Both the position numbers and the translations under genes were made by a program. Positions 1-5,842 of a DNA stretch of 7,220 nucleotides are shown piece after piece (positions within the stretch are counted from its first letter, which is position 1; every line of letters starts with the position of its first letter). Below the pieces are notes generated by a model. That model worked only from the letters and a program-made list of their open reading frames with translations, did not search any database and was not told the DNA's origin. Origin of the DNA: Acholeplasmatales bacterium (GTDB lineage: Bacteria > Bacillota_I > Bacilli_A > Izemoplasmatales > Hujiaoplasmataceae); NCBI GenBank assembly GCA_003477305.1, contig DMTN01000059.1:10308-17527 (forward strand). Direction: 5' to 3'.

Positions 1-252
1 GGTGCGGATCTCGCGCGCCGTCTTGGCGGCGCGGGAAATCAGGCGCAGCGCCGCGTCGTAAAGTCCGTCGAGGTCGAGTTCCTTCAGGAAACGGGCGTAC
101 GTCGGTTCGTCGACGACCCTGCCGACGAGTAGCCGGAACTCGACGACGAGGTCTTCGGAAAGCCGAAACGGGGCGGTGACTCCGTCATCGCCCGCGATCG
201 TGATATCGTATTGTCCCCTAGCGTTTCTTGCGAGGCTTTTGACCGTCCTCAT
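1..252 (-). CDS. recX: RecX regulatory protein, N-terminal part (3' end outside window)
   Basis: The first 84 codons of a RecX-family protein, which in characterised bacteria binds RecA filaments and modulates recombination and the SOS response. The call rests on the pattern of the visible part: a short basic start (MRTVKSLARN), a two-strand segment (QYDITIAGDDG), the 'LSEDLVVEFRLLVGRVVDE' region, then 'LYDAALRLISRAAKTAREIR', which matches the RecX helix where most members have 'A...L..R.RT..EV'. The start is the ATG at 252, inside the last codons of yitT in another frame, giving a 35-bp overlap and probable translational coupling. An AGAGG lies about 12 nt upstream, rather far for a Shine-Dalgarno site. 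No better in-frame start precedes the conserved region. The frame stays open to base 1. Family identity is from pattern memory; the C-terminal repeats are not visible. Confidence 0.78.
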   Translation of the reverse strand, partial: MRTVKSLARNARGQYDITIAGDDGVTAPFRLSEDLVVEFRLLVGRVVDEPTYARFLKELDLDGLYDAALRLISRAAKTAREIRT

Positions 253-1189
253 GGTGCATGACCGCCTCTTCCCTGCTCGACCATTCGCCGTGGATCTCCG
301 AGGCCGGAGTCACATAGACGAACGCTTTCGGATCGGTGTTGACGATGATGTTGCGGACGATATGGTACTCGTCGTTGAGGATGACGATGATGAGCATCGT
401 CTTCTTGCTTTCGGTATAGCCGCCGGTGCTTTCGATTTCGGTCGTGCCGCGGCGGAGAATCTTGTACAGTTCGGCCTTGATTTCCTTCGGCATGTCGGTG
501 ACGATGTTCACGCACTTCTTCGACTGCGATCCAATCACGATCGAATCCGACACCTTGCCGGAGATGAAGACGACGACAATCGCGTAGAGCGCCGTCAGAA
601 TGCCGGTCTGGAGGCCGCCGTCGGCGATCGGGAAGGTCAGCGCGCCGGCGATGATGATCGTCGCTTCGACGGCATAGACCGATGTCGCAAGCGACAGGTT
701 GGAATACTTTCTGACGATCTTGATCGCCGAATCGGTGCCGCCGGTCGAGCCGCCATACTTCAGGACGATCCCGAAGCCGGCGCCGACGAGCATGCCGGCG
801 TAGAGGCTCACAAGCAACAGGTCGTTCTCCCCGAAGAGGGCCGAAGGATCCGGCACCACCCATTCGAAGAACGCGAGCAACAGCGGGAATAACAGCGACC
901 CCATGACGGTGTTCAGGAACTCGCGCTTGCCGAGGAAGGCGAGCGCGAGGAGCAAAAATACCAAGTTGAAGAGAAGCGAGATGAACGAGATCGGCACATA
1001 CGGCAAAAAGCGCGCCATGATGATGGCGAGGCCGGTCGCGCCGCCGGTGACGAGCCCCGAGGGGATGATGAAGAAATAATAGGCGACGGCCATGATGAAG
1101 ATGCCGAGCGTGATCCAGAAATATTGTTCTAATTTACCGATGCGGCGGATTCGGAAGCGCCGCTTGCCCCCGGTGGCGAGTTTTTCCAT
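218..1189 (-). CDS. yitT: YitT family membrane protein (DUF161 + DUF2179)
   Basis: A 323-residue integral membrane protein of the YitT family, whose biochemical role is not established. After a basic N-terminus (KRRFRIRR, about 9-16) come hydrophobic segments near residues 22-42, 66-87, 94-112, 123-143, 167-187 and 195-210. The glycine-rich loops 'PSGLVTGGATGLA' (43-55) and 'GGSTGGTD' (146-153) are typical of the family. Residues about 225-300 form the soluble DUF2179 domain, including 'RGTTEIESTGGYTESKK', and a charged tail ends in RKKR. The length is a little above the usual 280-300. It starts 17 nt after the prfB stop; a GGGGG run about 13 nt before the ATG is a poor Shine-Dalgarno match, so coupling to prfB translation is plausible. 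The stop is TAG. The family is clear; the transported or sensed substrate is unknown. The symbol yitT names the family, since paralogues exist in many Bacillota. Confidence 0.9.
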   Translation of the reverse strand: MEKLATGGKRRFRIRRIGKLEQYFWITLGIFIMAVAYYFFIIPSGLVTGGATGLAIIMARFLPYVPISFISLLFNLVFLLLALAFLGKREFLNTVMGSLLFPLLLAFFEWVVPDPSALFGENDLLLVSLYAGMLVGAGFGIVLKYGGSTGGTDSAIKIVRKYSNLSLATSVYAVEATIIIAGALTFPIADGGLQTGILTALYAIVVVFISGKVSDSIVIGSQSKKCVNIVTDMPKEIKAELYKILRRGTTEIESTGGYTESKKTMLIIVILNDEYHIVRNIIVNTDPKAFVYVTPASEIHGEWSSREEAVMHHEDGQKPRKKR

Positions 1190-1206
1190 GGATGTTCCGA
1201 TTCCCC

Positions 1207-2307
1207 CTAGGATGCGCTGTTCTGGATCAAATAGGCGTTGATGAACGGATCGAGATCGCCATCCATGACTTTCTGGATGTTGCCCGTCTCCTGGCTGGTG
1301 CGATGGTCTTTCACCATCGTGTACGGGCAGAAGACATACGAGCGGATCTGGGATCCGAACGCGTTTTGGAGCGTGTTGGTCATGAGCCCCGAAAGTTCCG
1401 CCTGCTTTTTCTCGAGTTCGAGCTGATACAGTTTTCCCTTGAGGACCTTCATCGCGGTTTCCCGGTTCTGGATCTGGCTGCGTTCGTTTTGACAGGTCAC
1501 GACGATCTTCGTCGGCAGATGGGTGATACGGACCGCCGAGTCGGTCGTGTTGACCGACTGTCCGCCGTTGCCGCTCGACCGGTAAACGTCGATGCGCAGA
1601 TCGCCGTCGGGAATCTGGATGTCGATCGAATCATCGAGTTCGGGAACGACCGAAACCGAGGCGAAACTCGTGTGGCGGCGGCCGGCGGCGTCAAACGGCG
1701 AGATCCGGACGAGCCGGTGGACGCCGGATTCGGCTTTGAGGTATCCGTAGGCGTTCTTGCCCGAAACGACGATCGTGGCCGATTTGAGACCGGCTTCCTG
1801 GCCGTCTTCGTAATCGAGCACGGCGACTTTGAAGCGCCGCGACTCGGCCCACCGCAAATACATGCGGTAGAGCATCTGCGCCCAGTCCTGGGATTCGGTT
1901 CCGCCGGCGCCGGGGTGAAATTCGATGATCGCGTTGAATTTGTCGTACGGCTTGTTCAGGAACAGCCGGACGGAAAGTTCGGAAATCTTGTTTCTGAACC
2001 GGAGGGCGTCGTGATCGACTTGGGTAAGGTCGATCGTCTCGTCGATGAGGGCGAGCTCGTAGGTCATCCGGAGCGTTTCCAGGATATCGTTGATTTCATC
2101 GCGGAGACTCACGAGCGCACGGTATTCGTTCATCTCGGCGATGATCGCCTGTGCGCCTTTCTGGTCGTTCCAGAACCCGTCCGACTTCGTCTTCGCGTCA
2201 AGTTCGGCGATCTTCGCGACGTAGCCGTTATGATCGAACGAATCGGACATCTTCGCGAATTCGGCGTCGAGTTCCGCGAGCAGAACCTTCAGTTCCGGAT
2301 AAGTCAT
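1207..2307 (-). CDS. prfB: Peptide chain release factor 2 (RF2), uninterrupted frame
   Basis: RF2 recognises UGA and UAA stop codons in the ribosomal A site and triggers peptide release. The protein of 366 residues is full length. It shows the codon-recognition motif SPF (203-205, in RISPFDAAGRRHTS) and the catalytic GGQ (248-250, in SSGNGGQSVN). The C-terminus 'GSQIRSYVFCPYTMVKDHRT' also closely resembles Bacillus RF2. The start is the ATG at 2307 with CGGGG 8 nt upstream; an in-frame TTG two codons earlier is less likely. Most bacterial prfB genes need a +1 frameshift at CTT TGA C around codon 25. Here residues 24-25 are Phe-Asp (TTC GAT) in one continuous frame, and no internal Shine-Dalgarno stimulator is seen before them, so that autoregulation is absent. 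The gene lies 20 nt after the secA stop, evidently cotranscribed with it. Confidence 0.97.
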   Translation of the reverse strand: MTYPELKVLLAELDAEFAKMSDSFDHNGYVAKIAELDAKTKSDGFWNDQKGAQAIIAEMNEYRALVSLRDEINDILETLRMTYELALIDETIDLTQVDHDALRFRNKISELSVRLFLNKPYDKFNAIIEFHPGAGGTESQDWAQMLYRMYLRWAESRRFKVAVLDYEDGQEAGLKSATIVVSGKNAYGYLKAESGVHRLVRISPFDAAGRRHTSFASVSVVPELDDSIDIQIPDGDLRIDVYRSSGNGGQSVNTTDSAVRITHLPTKIVVTCQNERSQIQNRETAMKVLKGKLYQLELEKKQAELSGLMTNTLQNAFGSQIRSYVFCPYTMVKDHRTSQETGNIQKVMDGDLDPFINAYLIQNSAS

Positions 2308-2327
2308 GGTCAAAACCCCGTTTCAGC

Positions 2328-4811
2328 CTAGCGGCCTTGGCCGTGGCAGTATTTGTATTTCTTGCCCGAGCCGCAGGGGCACGGATCGTTGCGTCCGACC
2401 GTCTTGGTGGTGCGGACCGGCTGCTTCTTGACGTTCTCGTCTTCCTTGCCCGAAACGGCGCGGATCGGCCTGGCGACTTGGACGCGTTCGGTGTTCTGAC
2501 GCACCTGGGCCTTCAGGACGAAGCGGGTGACGTCGTGCTGGATGTTCTGGACCATCGTCTCAAACATCTGGAAGCCGCGTTCCTGGTATTCGCGGTACGG
2601 ATTGTTCTGGCCGTAACTTTGGAGCGTGACGGCCTGGCGGAGTTCGCTCATCGCATCGATATGGCGGACCCAGAACGTGTCGACGACGCGAAGCGTGATC
2701 GCCTTCAGGAAATCGTTGTAAGGCGTTTCGCCGGCGATCGCCTTCTTCGCGGCGGTTTCGCGGTGATAGAGATCCATCGCATATTGTTTCACGTCGGTCG
2801 CCGGATTGACGGCGATCGAACGGTCGACGACGTCCTTGGCGAAATAGCGGTCGAGCTGCTGGTACAGTTTCTCGGGTTCGTCGCCGTGACTAGTGATAAT
2901 GGCGTCGACCGTCGCTTCGATCATCTGGTCGACGGACGGTTCGATCGATTCGTTGAACAGCACGTCGGTGCGTTGCTGGTAGATGATCTCGCGCTGACGG
3001 CGCAGGACTTCGTCGTACTGCAGAACGGTCTTGCGGCGGTCGAAGTTGTTGCCTTCGATCTGGTGCTGGGCGCGCAGGACCAGTTTGGAGAACATCCCGT
3101 AGTCGAGCGGGGTTTCGGTGTCGGACCCCTTCGTCATCGTGATCATCGAAAGCAGTTTCTTGAAACGGTCGCCGCCGAAGCGCTTGAGCAGATCATCATC
3201 GGCGGAAAGATAGAAACGGGAATATCCGGGGTCGCCCTGACGGCCGCCGCGGCCGCGCAGCTGGTTATCGATGCGGCGTGATTCATGACGCTCGGTGCCG
3301 ATGACGGCGAGGCCGCCGAGTTCTTTGACGCCGGGTCCGAGTTTGATGTCGGTACCGCGGCCGGCCATGTTGGTCGCAATCGTGACCGAACCCATCAGAC
3401 CCGCGTTCGCGACGATTTCGGCTTCGCGCTCATGCTGCTTGGCGTTCAAGACGCTGTGCTTGACTTGGCGCCGGCGGAGCAGATCGGACAGAAGCTCCGA
3501 ACTTTCGATCGAGATCGTGCCGATCAGCATCGGCTGACCGCGCTTGTAGCGTTGTTCGATCTCGTCGGCGAGGGCGTTATACTTCGCCTTCATGGTGGCG
3601 AAGATGAGGTCGTTGTCGTCGATGCGGACGACGGGCATGTTGGTCGGAATCTCGACGACGAACATGTTGTAGATGTTCCGGAATTCCTCTTCTTCGGTCT
3701 TCGCGGTGCCGGTCATGCCGGAGAGTTTCTTGTACATGCGGAAAAAGTTCTGGAAAGTAATCGTCGCGAGCGTCGTCGTTTCCTTCTTGATCTGCACGGC
3801 TTCCTTCGCTTCGAGGGCCTGGTGAAGGCCTTCGGAAAACTGCCGGCCGTGCATCAGGCGGCCCGTGAACGGGTCGACGATGATGACCTTGTCGTCTTGG
3901 ACGACATAGTCGACGTCACGCGCCATGGTATAGTTCGCCTTGAGCGCGTTGTTGATGTGATGGAGCAAAACGACGTTGTCGAGGTCGTAAAGATTCTCGA
4001 TTCCGAATAACGTCTCGGCTTTCTTGACGCCGCTCTCGGTGAGGTTCACAGTCTTGTCCTTGATGTCGACCGCGAAGTCCTCCGGCAAGAGCCGGATCGC
4101 GAAACCGTTGGCGCGCTGGTACAGTTCGCCGGTGTTCTTCTCGCCCCCGGAGATGATGAGCGGGGTCCGGGCTTCGTCGATCAGAATCGAGTCGACTTCG
4201 TCGATGATGGCGAATGACAGCGGACGCTGGACCAATGCTTCCTTGTAGATCACCATGTGGTCACGGAGATAGTCGAAACCGAGCTCGTTGTTGGTCGAAT
4301 ACAAAATGTCGCAGCCGTAGGCGGCGCGCTTTTCGTCGGGGGTCTGTTCGCGGATGTTCAATCCGACACTGAGGCCGAGGAAACGGAACAGATCGCCGAT
4401 TTCGCCGTTCGCTTCGCGGCCGGCGAGATATTCGTTGACCGTGACGATGTGGACGCCGTTTCCGGAAAGCGCGTTCAAATAGGCCGGCATGACGGCGGTC
4501 AGGGTTTTGCCTTCGCCGGTCTTCATTTCGGCGATGTTGCCTTCGTGGATCACGATGCCGCCCATGACCTGGACCTTGAAGGGCGTCATGCCGGTGACGC
4601 GGGTCGAGGCTTCGCGGACATTGGCGAAGGCTTCGACGAGCAAGGCGTCGAGCGTCTCGCCCGCTTGGACGCGGGTGCGATAGTTCTCGGTGTTGGCGCG
4701 GATCTGGTCATCGGTCATCGCCTTGAATGATTCAGCGAGGGCGAGAACCTGGTCCGCCATTTTTTCCAGACGCTTCAGCGTGCGCCGGTTTGGATCGAAG
4801 ATTGATAACAT
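2328..4811 (-). CDS. secA: Preprotein translocase ATPase SecA
   Basis: SecA is the ATPase that drives unfolded secretory proteins through the SecYEG channel at the cytoplasmic membrane. From the chosen start the protein has 827 residues, in the range of the compact Bacillota form. Visible motifs in order: Walker A 'MKTGEGKT' (96-103), Walker B 'IIDEVDSILIDEARTPLIISG' (202-222), the preprotein cross-linking region after it, 'KKLSGMTGTA' (361-370), 'NMAGRGTDIKL' (481-491), and the arginine-finger motif 'LRGRGGRQGDPG' (518-529). The helical scaffold and wing follow, then a linker and the zinc-binding tail 'CPCGSGKKYKYCH' (811-823), which in other bacteria contacts SecB or the ribosome. The start ATG at 4811 has AGAGG 7 nt upstream, and the next residues, 'MLSIFDPNRR', look like a normal SecA start. 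The open frame continues 14 codons further up but those overlap the promoter. Stop TAG. Confidence 0.98.
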   Translation of the reverse strand: MLSIFDPNRRTLKRLEKMADQVLALAESFKAMTDDQIRANTENYRTRVQAGETLDALLVEAFANVREASTRVTGMTPFKVQVMGGIVIHEGNIAEMKTGEGKTLTAVMPAYLNALSGNGVHIVTVNEYLAGREANGEIGDLFRFLGLSVGLNIREQTPDEKRAAYGCDILYSTNNELGFDYLRDHMVIYKEALVQRPLSFAIIDEVDSILIDEARTPLIISGGEKNTGELYQRANGFAIRLLPEDFAVDIKDKTVNLTESGVKKAETLFGIENLYDLDNVVLLHHINNALKANYTMARDVDYVVQDDKVIIVDPFTGRLMHGRQFSEGLHQALEAKEAVQIKKETTTLATITFQNFFRMYKKLSGMTGTAKTEEEEFRNIYNMFVVEIPTNMPVVRIDDNDLIFATMKAKYNALADEIEQRYKRGQPMLIGTISIESSELLSDLLRRRQVKHSVLNAKQHEREAEIVANAGLMGSVTIATNMAGRGTDIKLGPGVKELGGLAVIGTERHESRRIDNQLRGRGGRQGDPGYSRFYLSADDDLLKRFGGDRFKKLLSMITMTKGSDTETPLDYGMFSKLVLRAQHQIEGNNFDRRKTVLQYDEVLRRQREIIYQQRTDVLFNESIEPSVDQMIEATVDAIITSHGDEPEKLYQQLDRYFAKDVVDRSIAVNPATDVKQYAMDLYHRETAAKKAIAGETPYNDFLKAITLRVVDTFWVRHIDAMSELRQAVTLQSYGQNNPYREYQERGFQMFETMVQNIQHDVTRFVLKAQVRQNTERVQVARPIRAVSGKEDENVKKQPVRTTKTVGRNDPCPCGSGKKYKYCHGQGR

Positions 4812-4836
4812 AAGTTCACCTCTGTATGCATCTATT

Positions 4837-4866
4837 ATCATACCATAAAGCACGGTTTTTCTTCAA
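4837..4866 (-). promoter_or_regulatory. Sigma-A-type promoter for secA-prfB-yitT-recX
   Basis: Read on the minus strand, TTGAAG (4866-4861) is followed after 18 nt by TATGAT (4842-4837), preceded by TGG, an extended -10. The expected transcript start near 4830 leaves a leader of about 20 nt holding the secA Shine-Dalgarno sequence AGAGG (4823-4819). It lies directly after the hpf terminator, so the secA unit can be transcribed independently of hpf. This is a consensus match only. Confidence 0.65.
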
Positions 4867-4882
4867 TACTAATTCCCGGTTC

Positions 4883-4911
4883 AAAAAAAGAGTGACCTTA
4901 AAGGTCACCCT
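4883..4911 (-). terminator. Rho-independent terminator of hpf
   Basis: On the minus strand GTGACC (4908-4903) pairs with GGTCAC (4897-4892) around TTTAA; the flanking AGG / TCT bases add three more pairs, one a G-U wobble. Seven T residues (4889-4883) overlap and follow. The hairpin begins 6 nt after the hpf stop. There is no T-run on the opposite side, so it acts in the minus direction only. It separates hpf from the secA promoter. Confidence 0.9.
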
Positions 4912-4917
4912 TGCGGT

Positions 4918-5457
4918 TCATACGGTTTCGATGAGGCCGAATCCGCCGTCCTCGCGCTTGTACATGACGCAGACCTGCTTGTCCTCGTTCTTGTAGATGA
5001 AGAAATCATGTCCGAGCAGGCTCATCTGGGTCAGGGCCTCGTCATAGGAGAGGATGTCGAGCTTGATCTGTTTCTTCCGGACCGGCCCGATGAGTTCTTT
5101 CTCGAGGGCCTCGAGGTCGAGCGGCTCCTCTTCCTTGAAGGCTTCCTTGAGTCCCGCCCGCTCCTGGAGGCTGCGGTTGAGTTTGTGCTTGTTCTTGCGG
5201 ATCTGGGCTTCCAATTTATCGACGGCCAGGTCGATCGCGGCGTACATATCCTTGTCTTCGACCTCGGCGCGGATGGTGATGAACTTGATCGGAATCGTGA
5301 TTTCGACCTTGGTAAGGTCCCGGTAGTACTTGCAGACGACGACGGCATCGAGTTCCTGATTGAAGACTTTTTCGATCTTGCGGAGTTTCTTTTCGACGTA
5401 ACTGCGGATCGCCGGCGTGATTTCCAGGCCGCTTTTTCCTCTGACATCCAGTTTCAT
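4918..5457 (-). CDS. hpf: Long-form ribosome hibernation promoting factor
   Basis: Long HPF binds the 30S decoding region and pairs two 70S ribosomes into inactive 100S dimers in stationary phase or stress. The 179-residue protein has the expected two parts: an N-terminal S30AE/YfiA domain (about 1-100, starting 'MKLDVRGKSGLEIT', with 'YVEKKLRKIEKVF'), a charged linker (about 101-127), and the C-terminal dimerisation domain (about 128-177, 'KLDILSYDEALTQMSLLGH', '...GGFGLIE'). This tail distinguishes it from the short HPF/YfiA of enterics. The ATG at 5457 has GAGGAG 8 nt upstream; an in-frame ATG seven codons earlier would place that site inside the gene. The stop is TGA, followed at once by the terminator. 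In other Bacillota hpf is under stress or stationary-phase sigma factors; I could not identify a convincing promoter here. A hairpin-forming repeat just before the ribosome binding site may affect expression. Confidence 0.96.
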   Translation of the reverse strand: MKLDVRGKSGLEITPAIRSYVEKKLRKIEKVFNQELDAVVVCKYYRDLTKVEITIPIKFITIRAEVEDKDMYAAIDLAVDKLEAQIRKNKHKLNRSLQERAGLKEAFKEEEPLDLEALEKELIGPVRKKQIKLDILSYDEALTQMSLLGHDFFIYKNEDKQVCVMYKREDGGFGLIETV

Positions 5458-5475
5458 TCCAATCACTCCTCGTAT

Positions 5476-5520
5476 CATATGTAGTGTGGATTTGGCAGTG
5501 TTTCTTTGCCACTACATATG
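5476..5520 (-). promoter_or_regulatory. Perfect 11-bp inverted repeat in the hpf leader
   Basis: CATATGTAGTG (5476-5486) is exactly complementary to CACTACATATG (5510-5520), with 23 nt between. In the hpf transcript this would be a stable hairpin ending 4-5 nt before the GAGGAG ribosome binding site. An alternative inner pairing (TGGCA with TGCCA) is also possible. As DNA, the same symmetry could be a repressor operator. There is no T-run, so it is not a terminator. The symmetry is certain; the function is inference. Confidence 0.6.
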
Positions 5521-5576
5521 CGTTCTTTTGTTCCTTTGTTCATCATTTTCTTTGGTATTTGCTTTGTTTTTCCACA
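5521..5576. other. A/T-rich hpf upstream region
   Basis: Between the hpf leader repeat and the IS element lies a stretch rich in T on the plus strand (A-rich purine tract on the hpf strand), clearly lower in GC than the surrounding genes. The hpf promoter should be here or just beyond, but no paired -35/-10 boxes stood out. No open frame with a ribosome binding site is present. Confidence 0.5.
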
Positions 5577-5605
5577 GACTGGATGGATGCGACCGAGACC
5601 CCGGT
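5577..5605 (+). repeat. Left arm of a 29-position inverted repeat
   Basis: This arm is complementary to 5795-5823. The inner 26 positions (5579-5604 with 5796-5821) have 24 Watson-Crick pairs, one G-U and one A-C mismatch; the ends add one A-U and two G-U pairs. Most of the arm lies outside the left end of the IS element as inferred from its terminal repeats. Confidence 0.85.
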
Positions 5606-5616
5606 GTTATAATCAA
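5601..5616 (+). repeat. Left terminal inverted repeat of the IS element
   Basis: CCGGTGTTATAATCAA matches the reverse complement of 7200-7215 (CCGGTGTGAATGTCAA) at 12 of 16 positions: the first seven, one in the middle and the last four. It contains the -10 box. Confidence 0.65.
5605..5613 (+). promoter_or_regulatory. Extended -10 box at the left end of the IS element
   Basis: TGTTATAAT is a perfect extended -10 (TGN-TATAAT) reading toward the transposase, with an expected start near 5620. No -35 box lies at the normal distance in the left flank (GGATGC at 17 nt), so the inserted copy should have weak expression. The right end of the element supplies a perfect TTGACA, so end joining in a circular intermediate could complete the promoter. 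Confidence 0.6.
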
Positions 5617-5619
5617 TTT

Positions 5620-5842
5620 TGGTGATGACCGGGTTTGATGCTTATCACTCCTGCGGTTCGGCCGCTTCAAAAGCTTGCTTCCCCGCCTGTATGACGCGTT
5701 CTCTCACCGGTTGTTGTTCCCCCGTTCCCCAGCTCATCCAAAGTCCAAGGTGCGGGTGGGTTCTCATGTTGCGAGGTTGAGATCGTCATGCATGGCCGGG
5801 GTCCCGGTCGCATCCATTCAGTTCTTGAAAGGTCGTGATTCC
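5620..5842 (+). ncRNA. Candidate bridge RNA (seekRNA) region of the IS element
   Basis: IS110 elements encode in their longer noncoding end a structured RNA that binds the transposase and pairs with both target and donor DNA. This stretch has the right place and size: downstream of the extended -10 and upstream of the transposase. Small hairpins are visible: GGTGAT/ATCACT (5621-5626 with 5644-5649), GCGG/CCGC around a TTCGG loop (5653-5665), and TCTCA/TGAGA (5762-5766 with 5778-5782). Between the second and third lies the segment 5702-5715, which matches the right terminus of the element at 12 of 14 positions, as a donor guide would. Boundaries and fold are not established; an open frame through part of this stretch has no conserved features. 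Confidence 0.5.
5795..5823 (+). repeat. Right arm of the 29-position inverted repeat
   Basis: This is the partner of 5577-5605, inside the element. It ends 4 nt before the putative transposase ribosome binding site GAAAGG (5827-5832). In a transcript entering from outside the element, the two arms would close a loop of about 190 nt. Confidence 0.85.

Noticed and set aside
1192..2331. Open frame of 379 codons on the plus strand opposite prfB
   Set aside because: Shadow of RF2 in GC-rich DNA; rich in Arg, Asp and Val with no motif, while the minus strand encodes an unmistakable RF2.
2151..4730. Several plus-strand open frames opposite secA
   Set aside because: All lie within the SecA gene, whose motifs are intact on the minus strand; no ribosome binding sites or domains support them.
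4812..4853. SecA start 14 codons upstream at 4853
   Set aside because: It would cover the -10 box, and the ATG at 4811 has a well-spaced AGAGG and a normal SecA N-terminus.
5474..5479. TATGAT on the hpf strand as a -10 box
   Set aside because: No -35 at the right distance, and the resulting transcript start would fall within the hpf ribosome binding site.
5675..5842. N-terminal extension of the transposase (56 more residues in frame)
   Set aside because: It starts at a TTG without a convincing ribosome binding site, has no conserved motif, overlaps the likely RNA region and would put the GIDVAK strand 66 residues from the N-terminus, unlike the family.
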